64,000 nt of DNA from Agromyces sp. CF514 (GCF_900113185.1 NZ_FOZD01000001.1:2542001-2606000), one strand, 5' to 3'. Positions 52,968 to 61,752 are shown, numbered from the stretch's first letter. Numbers and translations: made by a program. Notes: generated from the letters alone by a model not told the origin.

Positions 52968-54425
52968 TTGCTGCTGGACCCGACCGCGATCCAGGTGATC
53001 GCGATCCTCGCGATCGTCATCGCCCTGCTCTCCCTGCTCGTCTTCATCGCCCGTCGCATCCGCCGCGTGCCGCCGAACGAGGCGCTCGTCATCGTGGGGC
53101 GCGGCGCGGGCCGACGCGACGCCGAGGCCGGCATCGGCCAGCGCGTCGTGATCGGCGGGCGCACCTTCGTCTGGCCGATCCTGCAGCAGGGCTTCTCGAT
53201 CTCGCTCGAGCAGCGCCAGATCGGCATCACCGTCGAAGGCGTCGACAAGAACCGCATCAAGATCGCGATCAAGGCCTCGATCAACTTCAAGGTGAGCGGC
53301 ACCGAAGACGGCGTCCGTCGCGCCGCCCAGCGATTCCTCTCGCAGCAGGAGCTGCTCACCGAGATCATCAAGGAATCCCTCGAGGGCTCCCTGCGCTCCA
53401 TCGTCGGCGACATGACGATCGAGCAGATCATCTCCGACCGCAAGAGCCTGTCCGACCGGGTCGTGGCCGAGACCAAGACCGACCTCGTCGAGCAGGGCCT
53501 CCAGGTCGACCTGCTGAACATCTCCGACATCTCGACGCCCGGAAGCGACTACCTCGCCAACCTCGGTCGCGCAGAGGCCGCACGGGCCCGTCAGGTCGCC
53601 GAGGTGAGCGAGGCCGAAGCAGCACGCGCGAGCGAGTTCGCGCGCATCGAGGCCGCAGAGCAGATCGCCGAGCGCCAGAAGGCCCTGAGCCTCAAGCAGG
53701 CGGGCATCAAGGCCGAGACCGACCGCGCCAACGCCGAGGCGCAGGCCGCCGGCCAGCTCGCGACCGCCGAGCAGGACAAGCTCGTCGCCGTGCAGGAGCG
53801 CGACGCCCTACAGGAGCAGGCGCTCGTGACCCAGGAGCGCCTCGACATCGAGATCCGCAAGCCGGCCGAGGCCGAGGCCTACGCCGAGGTGCAGCGCGCC
53901 ACCGCCAAGCGCGACGCCGCGAATGCCAGCACCGAGGCCGAGGCGTACAAGCGCACCAAGATCGCCGAGGCGAACAAGGTCGCGGCCGTGCAGGACGCCG
54001 AGGCGGCGGCCACCTCGGTCCGGTTCGCCGGCGAGGCCGAGCGCGACCGTCAGGTCGCCCTCGCCGCGGGCGTGCGAGCCGAGGGCGAGGCGCGCGCCGC
54101 CGCCATCGAGGCGGGGGGCCTCGCCGAGGCATCCGCCACCGATGCGAAGGCCCTCGCCCTGCAGAAGTACGGCGAGGCCGCCCTCGCGCAGGAGATCATC
54201 TCGCGCCTGCCCGACATCGTGCGTGCTGCGGCCGAGCCGATCTCGAACATCGACAAGCTCACCGTCGTCTCGACCGATGGCGCGAGTGCCATCACGAAGA
54301 CGGTCGGCCAGGTGCTCGGCGAGGGCACCGAGGTCGTCAAGTCGCTCACCGGGCTCGACGTCAGCTCGATCCTCTCCGGCCTCGCCGGCGGGCAGCTGGT
54401 GAAGTCGAGCGAGGCGGTCAAGTAG
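52968..54425 (+). CDS. Flotillin-like SPFH protein
   Basis: 485 residues. One N-terminal membrane segment (about 9-28) and the SPFH domain with RVPPNEALVIVGRG, FVWPILQQGFSISLEQRQI and GLQVDLLNISDIS. A long Ala/Glu/Lys coiled coil follows (about 200-390), then a C-terminal tail with LTGLDVSSILSGLAGGQ. It scaffolds membrane microdomains in known bacteria. TTG start at 52968 (MLLDPTAIQVIAILAI) is preceded by GAAAGG; there is no better ATG. Its NfeD partner is just upstream. A terminator hairpin follows. Confidence 0.93.
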   Translation: MLLDPTAIQVIAILAIVIALLSLLVFIARRIRRVPPNEALVIVGRGAGRRDAEAGIGQRVVIGGRTFVWPILQQGFSISLEQRQIGITVEGVDKNRIKIAIKASINFKVSGTEDGVRRAAQRFLSQQELLTEIIKESLEGSLRSIVGDMTIEQIISDRKSLSDRVVAETKTDLVEQGLQVDLLNISDISTPGSDYLANLGRAEAARARQVAEVSEAEAARASEFARIEAAEQIAERQKALSLKQAGIKAETDRANAEAQAAGQLATAEQDKLVAVQERDALQEQALVTQERLDIEIRKPAEAEAYAEVQRATAKRDAANASTEAEAYKRTKIAEANKVAAVQDAEAAATSVRFAGEAERDRQVALAAGVRAEGEARAAAIEAGGLAEASATDAKALALQKYGEAALAQEIISRLPDIVRAAAEPISNIDKLTVVSTDGASAITKTVGQVLGEGTEVVKSLTGLDVSSILSGLAGGQLVKSSEAVK

Positions 54426-54470
54426 CACTCCCCGTCTCCGCCGGTCTTCCGCCGGCCCCGCGACCTCCCC

Positions 54471-54507
54471 GAAGCGTCGGATGCCGGCCCATGGCATCCG
54501 ACGCTTC
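54471..54507 (+). terminator. Terminator after flotillin gene
   Basis: A perfect 15-bp inverted repeat (54471-54485 and 54493-54507) with a 7-base loop. Confidence 0.8.
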
Positions 54508-54587
54508 GTCGTTCACGACGAACGCCTCCGGCAGCCCCCGCCATCGATGGGTGCACCTGCTGCAATCTGAGGCCGTTTGCAAAGTTA

Positions 54588-54619
54588 CTTACACATAAAC
54601 GCCTGAATGTCAGTAAGAT
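54588..54619 (+). promoter_or_regulatory. Fic gene promoter and candidate operator
   Basis: An AT-rich stretch unlike its surroundings. Imperfect inverted repeat with arms CTTAC (54588-54592) and GTAAG (54613-54617). TAAGAT (54614-54619) lies exactly 6 bases before the Fic ATG, so the transcript is likely leaderless and the repeat overlaps the -10. Confidence 0.55.
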
Positions 54620-54625
54620 GCTCGT

Positions 54626-55882
54626 ATGGTTGCAGACGCGAGCGACGACCTGCCGGCCGACGGCATCCCGATTCCGCCGGTCCGGCAGCAACTGCATGCC
54701 TGGACGCCGCGCAACCCGGCGGGCTTCTCCAACGCCGAGGTGCGACGCCAGACGGGCACGTACGAGTCGTCGCGCACCGCGACGCTCTCGGACTGGACGC
54801 CTCGGTTGTCCGCGATCGACACCGCGGACGCCGAGGAGGCGGCCCTCGCCCTCGCCGACTTCGACCGCTACGCGCTCATCACGCTCGGCGCCGACCACCC
54901 CGCGCTCGGACCGATGTCGGCGATCCTGCTGCGCACCGAGAGCGCCTCGAGCAGCCAGATCGAGCAGCTCACCGCGTCGGCGCGGCAGCTGGCACTCGCG
55001 GAGCTCGACGAGGGCGATCGTGCGAACTCCGCGACCGTGATCGGCAACGTCCGCGCGATGGAGGCGGCGCTCGCGCTCTCGGAGCACCTCGACGAGGCGG
55101 GCATCCTGTCGATGCACCGAGAACTCCTGCGCAGTCAAGCGGGCCTCGAAGACCAGGCCGGAAGGTTCCGCGACGAGCTCGTCTGGATCGGCGGGCGCGA
55201 CAACGCCGGTCCGCGCGGCGCCGACTACATCGCCCCGCAACCCGAGCACATCCGGCCTGCGATCGCCGACCTCGTCGCGTTCGCCGATCGCGTCGACCTT
55301 CCGGCCATCCTGCAGATCGCCGTCGCCCACGCCCAGTTCGAGTCCATCCACCCGTTCGTCGACGGCAACGGCCGCACCGGCCGCGCCCTCGCGCATGCGA
55401 TGCTGCGCAACAAGGGGCTCGCGACCCACACGACGGTGCCGCTGTCGGCCGGCCTGTTGACCGACGTGGGCCGCTACTTCGAGGCCCTCGGCGCCTTCCG
55501 CGACGGCGACGCAGGCCCGATCACGCACAGCTTCGCCGACGCCTCCCGCTTCGCGGCGGTCTCGGGCCGCCGTCTCGTCGACGCACTCTCCGACCAGCTC
55601 GAGGCCTCGCGCGAGAAGCTCGCGGGCGTCCGCTCGGTCTCACGCGCGTGGTCGCTCCTGCCGCGGCTCATCGCCCAGCCGATCATCAACAGCAGGTACC
55701 TCACCAGGCAGCTCGGGTACAACGACGTCACGGCCAAGCGCACCATCGAGACGCTCGTGGAGCGCGGCGTCCTCGTCGAGCGATCGGGCCGTGCGCGCAA
55801 CCGCGTCTGGCAGCACGCGGGCATCCTCGACGTGCTCGACGACTACGCCTCGAGCGTCAGGCGATCGATGCGCCACCGATGA
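54626..55882 (+). CDS. Fic-domain protein with C-terminal winged helix
   Basis: 418 residues. The Fic motif HPFVDGNGRTGR (242-253) is intact, with catalytic His242 and Asp246, so nucleotide transfer (usually AMPylation) to a hydroxyl side chain is expected. A class II-type inhibitory helix lies before it: SSSQIEQL with Ser109 and Glu113, though the residue after Glu is Gln rather than Gly/Asn. The C-terminus (about 340-418) is a winged helix with YLTRQLGYNDVTAKRTIETLVERGVLVE. Such proteins may bind their own promoter. Single gene; no antitoxin partner is visible. Target protein unknown. Confidence 0.88.
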   Translation: MVADASDDLPADGIPIPPVRQQLHAWTPRNPAGFSNAEVRRQTGTYESSRTATLSDWTPRLSAIDTADAEEAALALADFDRYALITLGADHPALGPMSAILLRTESASSSQIEQLTASARQLALAELDEGDRANSATVIGNVRAMEAALALSEHLDEAGILSMHRELLRSQAGLEDQAGRFRDELVWIGGRDNAGPRGADYIAPQPEHIRPAIADLVAFADRVDLPAILQIAVAHAQFESIHPFVDGNGRTGRALAHAMLRNKGLATHTTVPLSAGLLTDVGRYFEALGAFRDGDAGPITHSFADASRFAAVSGRRLVDALSDQLEASREKLAGVRSVSRAWSLLPRLIAQPIINSRYLTRQLGYNDVTAKRTIETLVERGVLVERSGRARNRVWQHAGILDVLDDYASSVRRSMRHR

Positions 55883-55970
55883 CGCGCATCGGGTCGCCCC
55901 GCAGGAGCGCGAGGCCTCCCCGGCTGCGTCACCGGCGATCGGGTCCGCGGCATCCGCTCGGCGCATGAGA

Positions 55971-55999
55971 CGCGGGGCCCGGCGATGCCGGACCCCGCG
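55971..55999. terminator. Terminator between Fic and alcohol dehydrogenase genes
   Basis: Stem of 13 positions with one mismatch (55971-55983 and 55987-55999) and a 3-base loop, between convergent genes. Confidence 0.7.
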
Positions 56000-56014
56000 G
56001 ACGTTCGGGCCGCG

Positions 56015-57046
56015 TCAGTAGGTGACGACGATGCGCCCGTCGACCTTGCCCGCCTCGAGACGTTCGAAGATCTCGTTGATGTTCTCGATCCGGTCTTCGG
56101 TCACGGTGGGGTGGATGAGTCCGCGAGCGTAGAAGTCGAGCGCCTCCTCGAGGTCCTGACGCGTGCCGACGAGCGATCCACGGACCGTGATGCCGCGGAG
56201 GACGATGTCGAAGATCGCGGCCGGGAAGTCGCCGGGCGGCAGGCCGACGAAGACGGCGGTCCCGGCCCGGCGGGTCATGCCGATCGCCTGGCCGAAGGCC
56301 GACGGGTGCACGGCGGTCACGAGCACGCCGTGCGCACCGCCGCCGGTCGCTTCGACGACCTTCGCGACCGGGTCGCCCTCGGTCACGTTGACGAGCACCT
56401 CCGCCCCGAACCTCGCGGCGAGCTCGAGCTTGTCGTTTGCGACGTCGACCGCGACGACTCGCATTCCCATGGCGACGGCGTACTGCACGGCGACGTGGCC
56501 GAGACCGCCGATGCCGGAGATGACGACCCACTCGCCGGGGCGGACCTCGGCCTGCTTGAGACCCTTGTACACGGTGACGCCCGCGCAGAGGACCGGGGCG
56601 ACCTCGACGGGGTCGGCCCCCTGGGGGATGCGCGCGGCGAACTTCTCGTCGACGAGCATGTACTCGCCGAAGGAGCCGTTGATCGTGTACCCGCCGTACT
56701 GGGCGTTCGGGCAGAGCGTCTCCATGCCCTTGCGGCAGAACTCGCAGACGCCGCAGGCGCTCCACAGCCACGCATTGCCCACGAGGTCGCCCACGGCGAG
56801 CGTGGTGACGCCCTCGCCGACGGCGACGACGCGGCCGACGCCCTCGTGGCCGGGGACGAGGTCGGCCTTCGGCGGAACCGGCCAGTCGCCTCGCGCGGCG
56901 TGCAGGTCGGTGTGGCACACACCCGTCGCGAGGTTCTCGACGAGCGCCTGGCCCGGTCCGGGCACAGGCACCTCGAGGCTCTCGACCGAGAGCGGTGCTC
57001 CGAGTTGGTGGACGACGGCTGCCTTCATGGTCGTGGCGTCGGACAT
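56015..57046 (-). CDS. adhP: Zinc-dependent alcohol dehydrogenase
   Basis: 343-residue NAD-linked medium-chain dehydrogenase. Catalytic zinc ligands are C44 (TGVCHTDLH), H67 (GHEGVGRV) and the cysteine in VLCAGVTVYKG. Structural zinc ligands are C98, C101, C104 and C112 (CGVCEFCRKGMETLC). The Rossmann motif is GIGGLGHVAVQYA. ATG at 57046 with GGGGGAAT upstream; an ATG six codons on (MKAAVVHQLG) is another family start. Closest to ethanol-type AdhP. A 13-bp palindrome between its -10 and -35 suggests repressor control. Divergent from an acyl-CoA hydrolase. Confidence 0.9.
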   Translation of the reverse strand: MSDATTMKAAVVHQLGAPLSVESLEVPVPGPGQALVENLATGVCHTDLHAARGDWPVPPKADLVPGHEGVGRVVAVGEGVTTLAVGDLVGNAWLWSACGVCEFCRKGMETLCPNAQYGGYTINGSFGEYMLVDEKFAARIPQGADPVEVAPVLCAGVTVYKGLKQAEVRPGEWVVISGIGGLGHVAVQYAVAMGMRVVAVDVANDKLELAARFGAEVLVNVTEGDPVAKVVEATGGGAHGVLVTAVHPSAFGQAIGMTRRAGTAVFVGLPPGDFPAAIFDIVLRGITVRGSLVGTRQDLEEALDFYARGLIHPTVTEDRIENINEIFERLEAGKVDGRIVVTY

Positions 57047-57111
57047 TGCGATTCCCCCAAGGTGTGTCAGGTGGGTCGTTCGCCCGGATCGGTGGTTCCG
57101 GGTACGACTCC

Positions 57112-57132
57112 ATTCTAGGATTGTTGAACAAT
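57112..57132 (-). promoter_or_regulatory. adhP promoter with embedded operator
   Basis: TAGAAT -10 on the minus strand (57117-57112). The perfect 13-bp palindrome ATTGTTGAACAAT (57120-57132) fills the spacer upstream of it, where a bound protein would block polymerase. Confidence 0.6.
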
Positions 57133-57192
57133 TTGCACCAGTGCTCAGGGGCGCGACATTCGCGTGCGTCATCGCGACCCCCTCGCACCAGA

Positions 57193-57198
57193 TACCGT
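57193..57198 (+). promoter_or_regulatory. Hydrolase gene -10, leaderless type
   Basis: TACCGT, 7 bases before GTG 57206; GTG 57200 is one base away and less likely. Confidence 0.4.
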
Positions 57199-57205
57199 TG
57201 TGCAG

Positions 57206-58360
57206 GTGCACTCGACTGTCAACACCGCCGTCGTCGGCCGAATCGGCCATCTGAGCCTCAATCGTCCCGAGTCGATCAATGCGATCGACCTCGAGATGAT
57301 GCATGCCATGACCGAGACCCTCGACGCCTGGACCGAAGACCCTGCCGTCTCGGCCGTGCTGCTCGACGGCGTGGGCGACTACGGATTCTGCGCCGGCGGC
57401 GACTTCCGCGAGATCCTCGAGCGCGCAGCCGAGGGCATGACCATCGGCACGGTCTTCTTCCGCGACGAGTACCGGCTGATCGCGAAGCTCGCGGAGTTCC
57501 CCAAGCCGGTCGTCTCGATCATGCACGGCATGACCATGGGCGGCGGAATCTCGCTCGCCGGCCACGTCACGACCCGTGTCGTCACCGACCGCGTCAAGCT
57601 CGGACAACCCGAGACGGGATACGGATTCGCGCCCGACGGCGGCGCGACCTGGCGACTCGCCCGCACGCCCGGAGAGATCGGCACGCATGTGGCGCTCAAC
57701 TCCATCGACCTGACCGCCGCCGACGCGATCGCGCTCGGCTTCGCCGACGTGATGGTGCCGTCGGAGCGCATCGACGAACTCAAGGCCACGCTCCTCGACG
57801 CCGACGACGAGGCCGCACCCGACGAGAAGGTGCGCCGATTCGCGGTCGACCCCGGCCCGTCGCCGGTGCTCGCGCGTCGCGACTGGATCGATGCGTGCTA
57901 CGCCGCAGACACCGTCGAGGCCATCCTCGAGCGCCTCTGGGCGTTCTCGAACGGCGACGAGGTCGCGGGCCTTCGCGCGGCCGACTCCGACGACCCCGAG
58001 GCCGCGGCGAACGCCGCGTCCGCAGCCGACACGCTGCTGAGGCTCTCGCCGACCGCCCTCGTCGCGACCCTTCGTTCGGTGCGCGCCGCCCGTGACGGCG
58101 AAGACCTGCGCGACGCCCTCGAACGCGAGCTTCGCCTCGCCCGGTGGTTCACGACCCACCCCGACCTGTTCACCGGCGTGCAGGCGCTCGTCGCCCAGAA
58201 CACCGAGACGCTGCATCAGGACACGTTGCCCGAATGGCGGCCCGCCGACCTCGGCGCCGTCGATCTCACCGACATCGTCGCAGCCATGGAGACACCGCTC
58301 CGGCACAGCGTGTTCCCTCGCGGACTCGGGATCCCCGAAGAGGACCCCGAACAGGCCTGA
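57206..58360 (+). CDS. 3-hydroxyisobutyryl-CoA hydrolase / enoyl-CoA hydratase family
   Basis: 384 residues in the crotonase superfamily. GFCAGGDFREI and MHGMTMGGGISLAGH form the oxyanion hole. QPETGYGFAPDGGATWRLAR carries the Glu and Asp that mark the hydrolase subgroup. The C-terminal extension, with HPDLFTGVQALV and PEWRPADL, matches 3-hydroxyisobutyryl-CoA hydrolases (valine breakdown). GTG 57206 is preferred because TACCGT lies 7 bases upstream; GTG 57200 or 57164 are possible. Its divergent neighbour is adhP. No other valine-pathway genes are here. Confidence 0.85.
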   Translation: MHSTVNTAVVGRIGHLSLNRPESINAIDLEMMHAMTETLDAWTEDPAVSAVLLDGVGDYGFCAGGDFREILERAAEGMTIGTVFFRDEYRLIAKLAEFPKPVVSIMHGMTMGGGISLAGHVTTRVVTDRVKLGQPETGYGFAPDGGATWRLARTPGEIGTHVALNSIDLTAADAIALGFADVMVPSERIDELKATLLDADDEAAPDEKVRRFAVDPGPSPVLARRDWIDACYAADTVEAILERLWAFSNGDEVAGLRAADSDDPEAAANAASAADTLLRLSPTALVATLRSVRAARDGEDLRDALERELRLARWFTTHPDLFTGVQALVAQNTETLHQDTLPEWRPADLGAVDLTDIVAAMETPLRHSVFPRGLGIPEEDPEQA

Positions 58361-58367
58361 CGGATCG

Positions 58368-58562
58368 TCAGAAGCGGGTCGACCCGTCGCGTTCGCCGCG
58401 ACGCACCAGCGAGCGCAGCACGAAGAAGACCACGACGGCGACGAGCGCGACGATCACGGCCTTCACCAGGAACCACACCACGCTGAACACGACGTCGACC
58501 AGCACCCACGCGATGATGACGGCGGCGATCACGCCGAGTACGGTCCAGACGGTGCGGCTCAT
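58368..58562 (-). CDS. Small two-helix membrane protein
   Basis: 64 residues: hydrophobic helices at about 5-24 and 29-50 (VWTVLGVIAAVIIAWVLVDV, VKAVIVALVAVVVFFVL), then a basic tail RSLVRRGERDGSTRF. TAGCCT lies 6 bases before the ATG, so it has its own leaderless-type promoter. No recognised family beyond small actinobacterial membrane proteins. It is convergent with the hydrolase and lies 10 bases past the GCS2-family gene. Confidence 0.7.
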   Translation of the reverse strand: MSRTVWTVLGVIAAVIIAWVLVDVVFSVVWFLVKAVIVALVAVVVFFVLRSLVRRGERDGSTRF

Positions 58563-58568
58563 GCTCCG

Positions 58569-58574
58569 AGGCTA
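58569..58574 (-). promoter_or_regulatory. Small membrane protein -10, leaderless type
   Basis: TAGCCT on the minus strand, 6 bases before the ATG; it overlaps the stop region of the GCS2-family gene. Confidence 0.5.
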
Positions 58575-59684
58575 GTCGACTTGCCCACCCGCGATCGTGC
58601 CGTCGTACAGGCGGCGCAGGCCGAGCGTGCCGCCCCGCTCGAACGCGGCCCGCTGGCGCCCGGCGCCGGTGCCGTCGACCAGCATGCGATCGAGCGCTTC
58701 GCCCGCCCGCTCGAGGTCCCCGGTCGCGGCGAGCGAAGCCTCGAGCATGCGGAAGAACCCGGTGAGCGTCTCACCGGCCGACTGCATCCCGGCGGTGATC
58801 GGATCGAAGACCGACCCGCGCATGCCGGAGTGGGCCGCGTGCAGTTGGGCGGCCGACAGGAGTTCGGCGGGCATCCGTGCCGAATCCGCTGCTGCCGCGT
58901 GCGCGGCATCCGATCGCTCGAGCGCATGCGCGACGAACGCTCGGCACAGCGCTGCGACGAAGAGCGTCGTGTCGGCGTCGAGCTGGGCATCGCCCATGCG
59001 CAACTCGACCGTCGGCAGGTGCGCCGAGATCCGGACATCCCACATGATGACCGCGAGATCGACCGTGCCGCCGATGCCGAGCAGCTTCGACGTGCGTCGG
59101 TCGTAGTCCGCCGCGTCGACGAAGGCGGGCGGAGCGCCCGACGTCGTCCACCGTCGAAGGAGCACGGTGCGCCAACTGTCGTATCCGGTGTCGTGCCCGC
59201 GCCACAACGGCGAGTTCGCCGTGATCGCGGTCAGCAGCGGCAGCCACGGACGGACCGCATTCAGCACGACCACCCCCGATTCGCGATCGGGGATGCCCAC
59301 GTGCACGTGCAGCCCGCTGAGCTGGTGGTCGGCGATGATGCCGTCCATCTCGCGGACGATCGACCGATAGCGATCGACGTCCGCGACGGACGGGAACGGC
59401 GTCGTGTCCGGCGGGGTGCCCGTGCCTCCCACGACGACGCCGAGGTCGGCGGCGATCCGTGCGACGAGGCGACGGAATCCGGCGAGCGCGTGTTCTGCGA
59501 CGTCGAGTCGGTCGAACACCCGGGACGCGTGCTCGACCTGGGATGCGAGGAACTCCCGATGCGTGACCTCGCGCCACGCGTCGAGCGAGGTCAGGCGCCT
59601 GAAGGCCTCGGCTCCGACGTCCGCGGGCCGAAGCGCCTTCGGTTCGAGGAACTGGAACTCCTCTTCGATGCCGAACGTCCTCAT
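58572..59684 (-). CDS. GCS2-family carboxylate-amine ligase (YbdK-like)
   Basis: 370 residues of the glutamate-cysteine ligase type 2 family. Signatures are the N-terminal MRTFGIEEEFQFL (metal/glutamate site), EVTHREFLASQVEHAS, LSGLHVHVGIPD, and TVELRMGDAQLDADTTLFVAAL (reads PTVELRMGDAQLD). ATG at 59684 after GGGAGTCCC. In vitro, YbdK has weak glutamate-cysteine ligase activity; its true substrate is unclear. The class II amidotransferase gene sits divergently, recalling EgtA and EgtC of ergothioneine synthesis, but EgtB and EgtD are not in this window. Confidence 0.87.
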   Translation of the reverse strand: MRTFGIEEEFQFLEPKALRPADVGAEAFRRLTSLDAWREVTHREFLASQVEHASRVFDRLDVAEHALAGFRRLVARIAADLGVVVGGTGTPPDTTPFPSVADVDRYRSIVREMDGIIADHQLSGLHVHVGIPDRESGVVVLNAVRPWLPLLTAITANSPLWRGHDTGYDSWRTVLLRRWTTSGAPPAFVDAADYDRRTSKLLGIGGTVDLAVIMWDVRISAHLPTVELRMGDAQLDADTTLFVAALCRAFVAHALERSDAAHAAAADSARMPAELLSAAQLHAAHSGMRGSVFDPITAGMQSAGETLTGFFRMLEASLAATGDLERAGEALDRMLVDGTGAGRQRAAFERGGTLGLRRLYDGTIAGGQVD

Positions 59685-59904
59685 CGGGACTCCCTGGTCA
59701 CCGAGGCGCCCGGTCCGTCCGCCTGATCGATCCGCACCGGTCTGCGCCTCCTGCCCATTGTCACCTCCGGCGCCCCGTTCCGGAAGGGCCGCACGGCCTG
59801 CGCCCGGATGGATGCGGGCCGTCGCGCGCGGGTCTACGCTTGCGCTGTGCGCGGCGCTCGTCGCGGGCGCCGCGGCCCGACGATGACGTTCAGGGGGTCG
59901 CGAG

Positions 59905-60744
59905 ATGTGTCGATGGCTGGCCTACTCAGGGGAACCGCTCCAACCGTCGATCCTGGTGCTCGACGCGCAGCACTCGCTGGTCGCCCAGTCGCTGGACTCA
60001 CCGCTCGGCGCCGAGACGGTGAACGGCGACGGGTTCGGCTTCGGGTGGTACCCGAAGGACAAGGCGAAGGGCGGCCTGCCCTCCCTCTTCCACAGCACCG
60101 AGCCGGCGTGGAACGACGAGAACCTGCGCGAACTCACCCAGGCGATCGAGAGCCCGCTGTTCTTCAGCCATGTCCGAGCGGCCGGAGGCCCGCCGATCCA
60201 GCAGACGAACTGCCATCCGTTCCGCCACGACCGCTGGCTGTTCATGCACAACGGCACGATCGCCCAGTTCGGCCTGCTCAAGCGCGACCTCACGTTCGCG
60301 GTCGATCCGTCGCTCTACCCGAGCATCAGAGGGACCACGGACTCGGAGGTGCTCTTCCATCTGGCCCTGACCTTCGGGCTCCGGGACGACCCCGTCGAGG
60401 GAATGCGGAAGGCGATCGGATTCGTCGAGGAGACCGGCCATGCCTCCGGCGTGGCCTTCCCGATGCAGGGCACCGTCGCCGTCTCGGACGGGGCGACGCT
60501 GTGGGCGTTCCGGTACTCGAGCCAGGGCCGCACCCGCTCGCTGTTCCACTCGGCCGACATCCCGACCCTCCGGGAGATGTATCCCGATGTGGAGCGGCTC
60601 TCGACGTTCGGCGATCACGCGCGCGTGGTCGTCTCGGAGCCGCTCAACGACCTGCCCGGAGCGTTCCTCGAGGTACCGGAGTCGACCGCCGTGATCCTCG
60701 AAGACACGGGGTATCACCACGAGCCGTTCCTCCCGCACGAGTAA
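59905..60744 (+). CDS. Class II glutamine amidotransferase (EgtC/YafJ-like)
   Basis: 279 residues with an N-terminal nucleophile: MCRWLAYSG, where Cys2 becomes the N-terminus after Met removal. NGDGFGFGWYP, FFSHVRAAGG and FMHNGTIAQF are the other Ntn-amidotransferase motifs. The protein is stand-alone with no fused synthetase. The YafJ/EgtC group includes gamma-glutamyl hydrolases; EgtC removes glutamate in ergothioneine synthesis. A GGGGG run lies about 8 bases before the ATG. The divergent GCS2-family ligase suggests paired addition and removal of a gamma-glutamyl group (inference). Confidence 0.85.
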   Translation: MCRWLAYSGEPLQPSILVLDAQHSLVAQSLDSPLGAETVNGDGFGFGWYPKDKAKGGLPSLFHSTEPAWNDENLRELTQAIESPLFFSHVRAAGGPPIQQTNCHPFRHDRWLFMHNGTIAQFGLLKRDLTFAVDPSLYPSIRGTTDSEVLFHLALTFGLRDDPVEGMRKAIGFVEETGHASGVAFPMQGTVAVSDGATLWAFRYSSQGRTRSLFHSADIPTLREMYPDVERLSTFGDHARVVVSEPLNDLPGAFLEVPESTAVILEDTGYHHEPFLPHE

Positions 60745-60819
60745 CTCCCGGCCGGTCGATCTCCCGACCGATCGGCTTCGCCACGAGCGCGAGCGGGCCG
60801 CCGCGCTCGGCGAGCCGCC

Positions 60820-61746
60820 TCAGCCGCGTCGCGCGGGCTCCCCCACCCCGACCCGCGACACGGCGGCCTCGAGCGAGTCGCCCACCAGGCGCGCCCACGG
60901 AGCGGCGACCGCGGGGCGCGACAGCGCGACCATGCGGCGGACCGCCCCGGCGTCCTCAAGCGCGATCGGCGAGCAGCCGTCGGGGAGATCCGTGCCCTCC
61001 GGCACGATGGAGACGCCGACGCCGGCTGCGACCAGGCCGCCCACGATCGTGACATCCTGCCCCTCGAAGGCGATCGACGGGCGGCGACCGTACACGGCGA
61101 ACAGCTCGTCGACCGACCTGCGCAGGCCGTACTCCGGCTTGAGCGCCACGAGGTCGTCGTCGAGCAGTGCGTCCGCCCGGATCGACGCGCGTCCGGCCAG
61201 CGGCGACGAGTCGGGCACGATCGCGATCAGGCGCTGGGTGAACAGCAGATGGACGTCGACCCCGGCTGCCGCAGCCTCGTAGTCGGACACGACGGCGATG
61301 TCCACGAGCCCGTCCTCGAACATCGCCGCGCACATGCCGCGCGAACCCTGATGCAGTTCGAACCTGATGTCCGGGTGCGATGAGCGCACGTCGCGGATGA
61401 GCTCGGGGACGATGCGGGAGCCGAGCGAGGTCTGGAACGCCAGCCTGACCGTCGACGCGGCGCGCTCGGTCTGCGCGTCCCACGCCGCAAGCCCGTCTTC
61501 GACGGCACGCAGCGCGATGCGCGCGAACGGCACGAGGGCACGCGTCGCGTCGGTCAGGCGGATGCCGCGCCCGACCTGCGCGGTCACCGGCCCGCCCAGC
61601 CGTTCCGACAGGCTCCGCAGCGCGCGACTCGCGGCGGGTTGCGGCATGCCGACCTCTTCGGCGGCCCGAGTGACGTGCTCCTCGTCGGCCAGGGACACCA
61701 GGAGCGGCAGCTGCGCGAGCAGCGCTCGAACGCGTCGATCATTCAT
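60820..61746 (-). CDS. LysR-family transcriptional regulator
   Basis: 308 residues. The N-terminal helix-turn-helix has LVSLADEEHVTRAAEEVGMPQPAASRALRSLSERLGGP. The effector-binding domain has STVRLAFQTSLGSRIVPELI and GLVAAGVGVSIVPEG. ATG at 61746 is fixed by TATCAT 6 bases upstream (leaderless type); a longer frame upstream is antisense to the transporter. It is divergent from an MFS transporter and very probably regulates it. The ligand is unknown. Confidence 0.9.
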   Translation of the reverse strand: MNDRRVRALLAQLPLLVSLADEEHVTRAAEEVGMPQPAASRALRSLSERLGGPVTAQVGRGIRLTDATRALVPFARIALRAVEDGLAAWDAQTERAASTVRLAFQTSLGSRIVPELIRDVRSSHPDIRFELHQGSRGMCAAMFEDGLVDIAVVSDYEAAAAGVDVHLLFTQRLIAIVPDSSPLAGRASIRADALLDDDLVALKPEYGLRRSVDELFAVYGRRPSIAFEGQDVTIVGGLVAAGVGVSIVPEGTDLPDGCSPIALEDAGAVRRMVALSRPAVAAPWARLVGDSLEAAVSRVGVGEPARRG

Positions 61747-61752
61747 GCGCAA

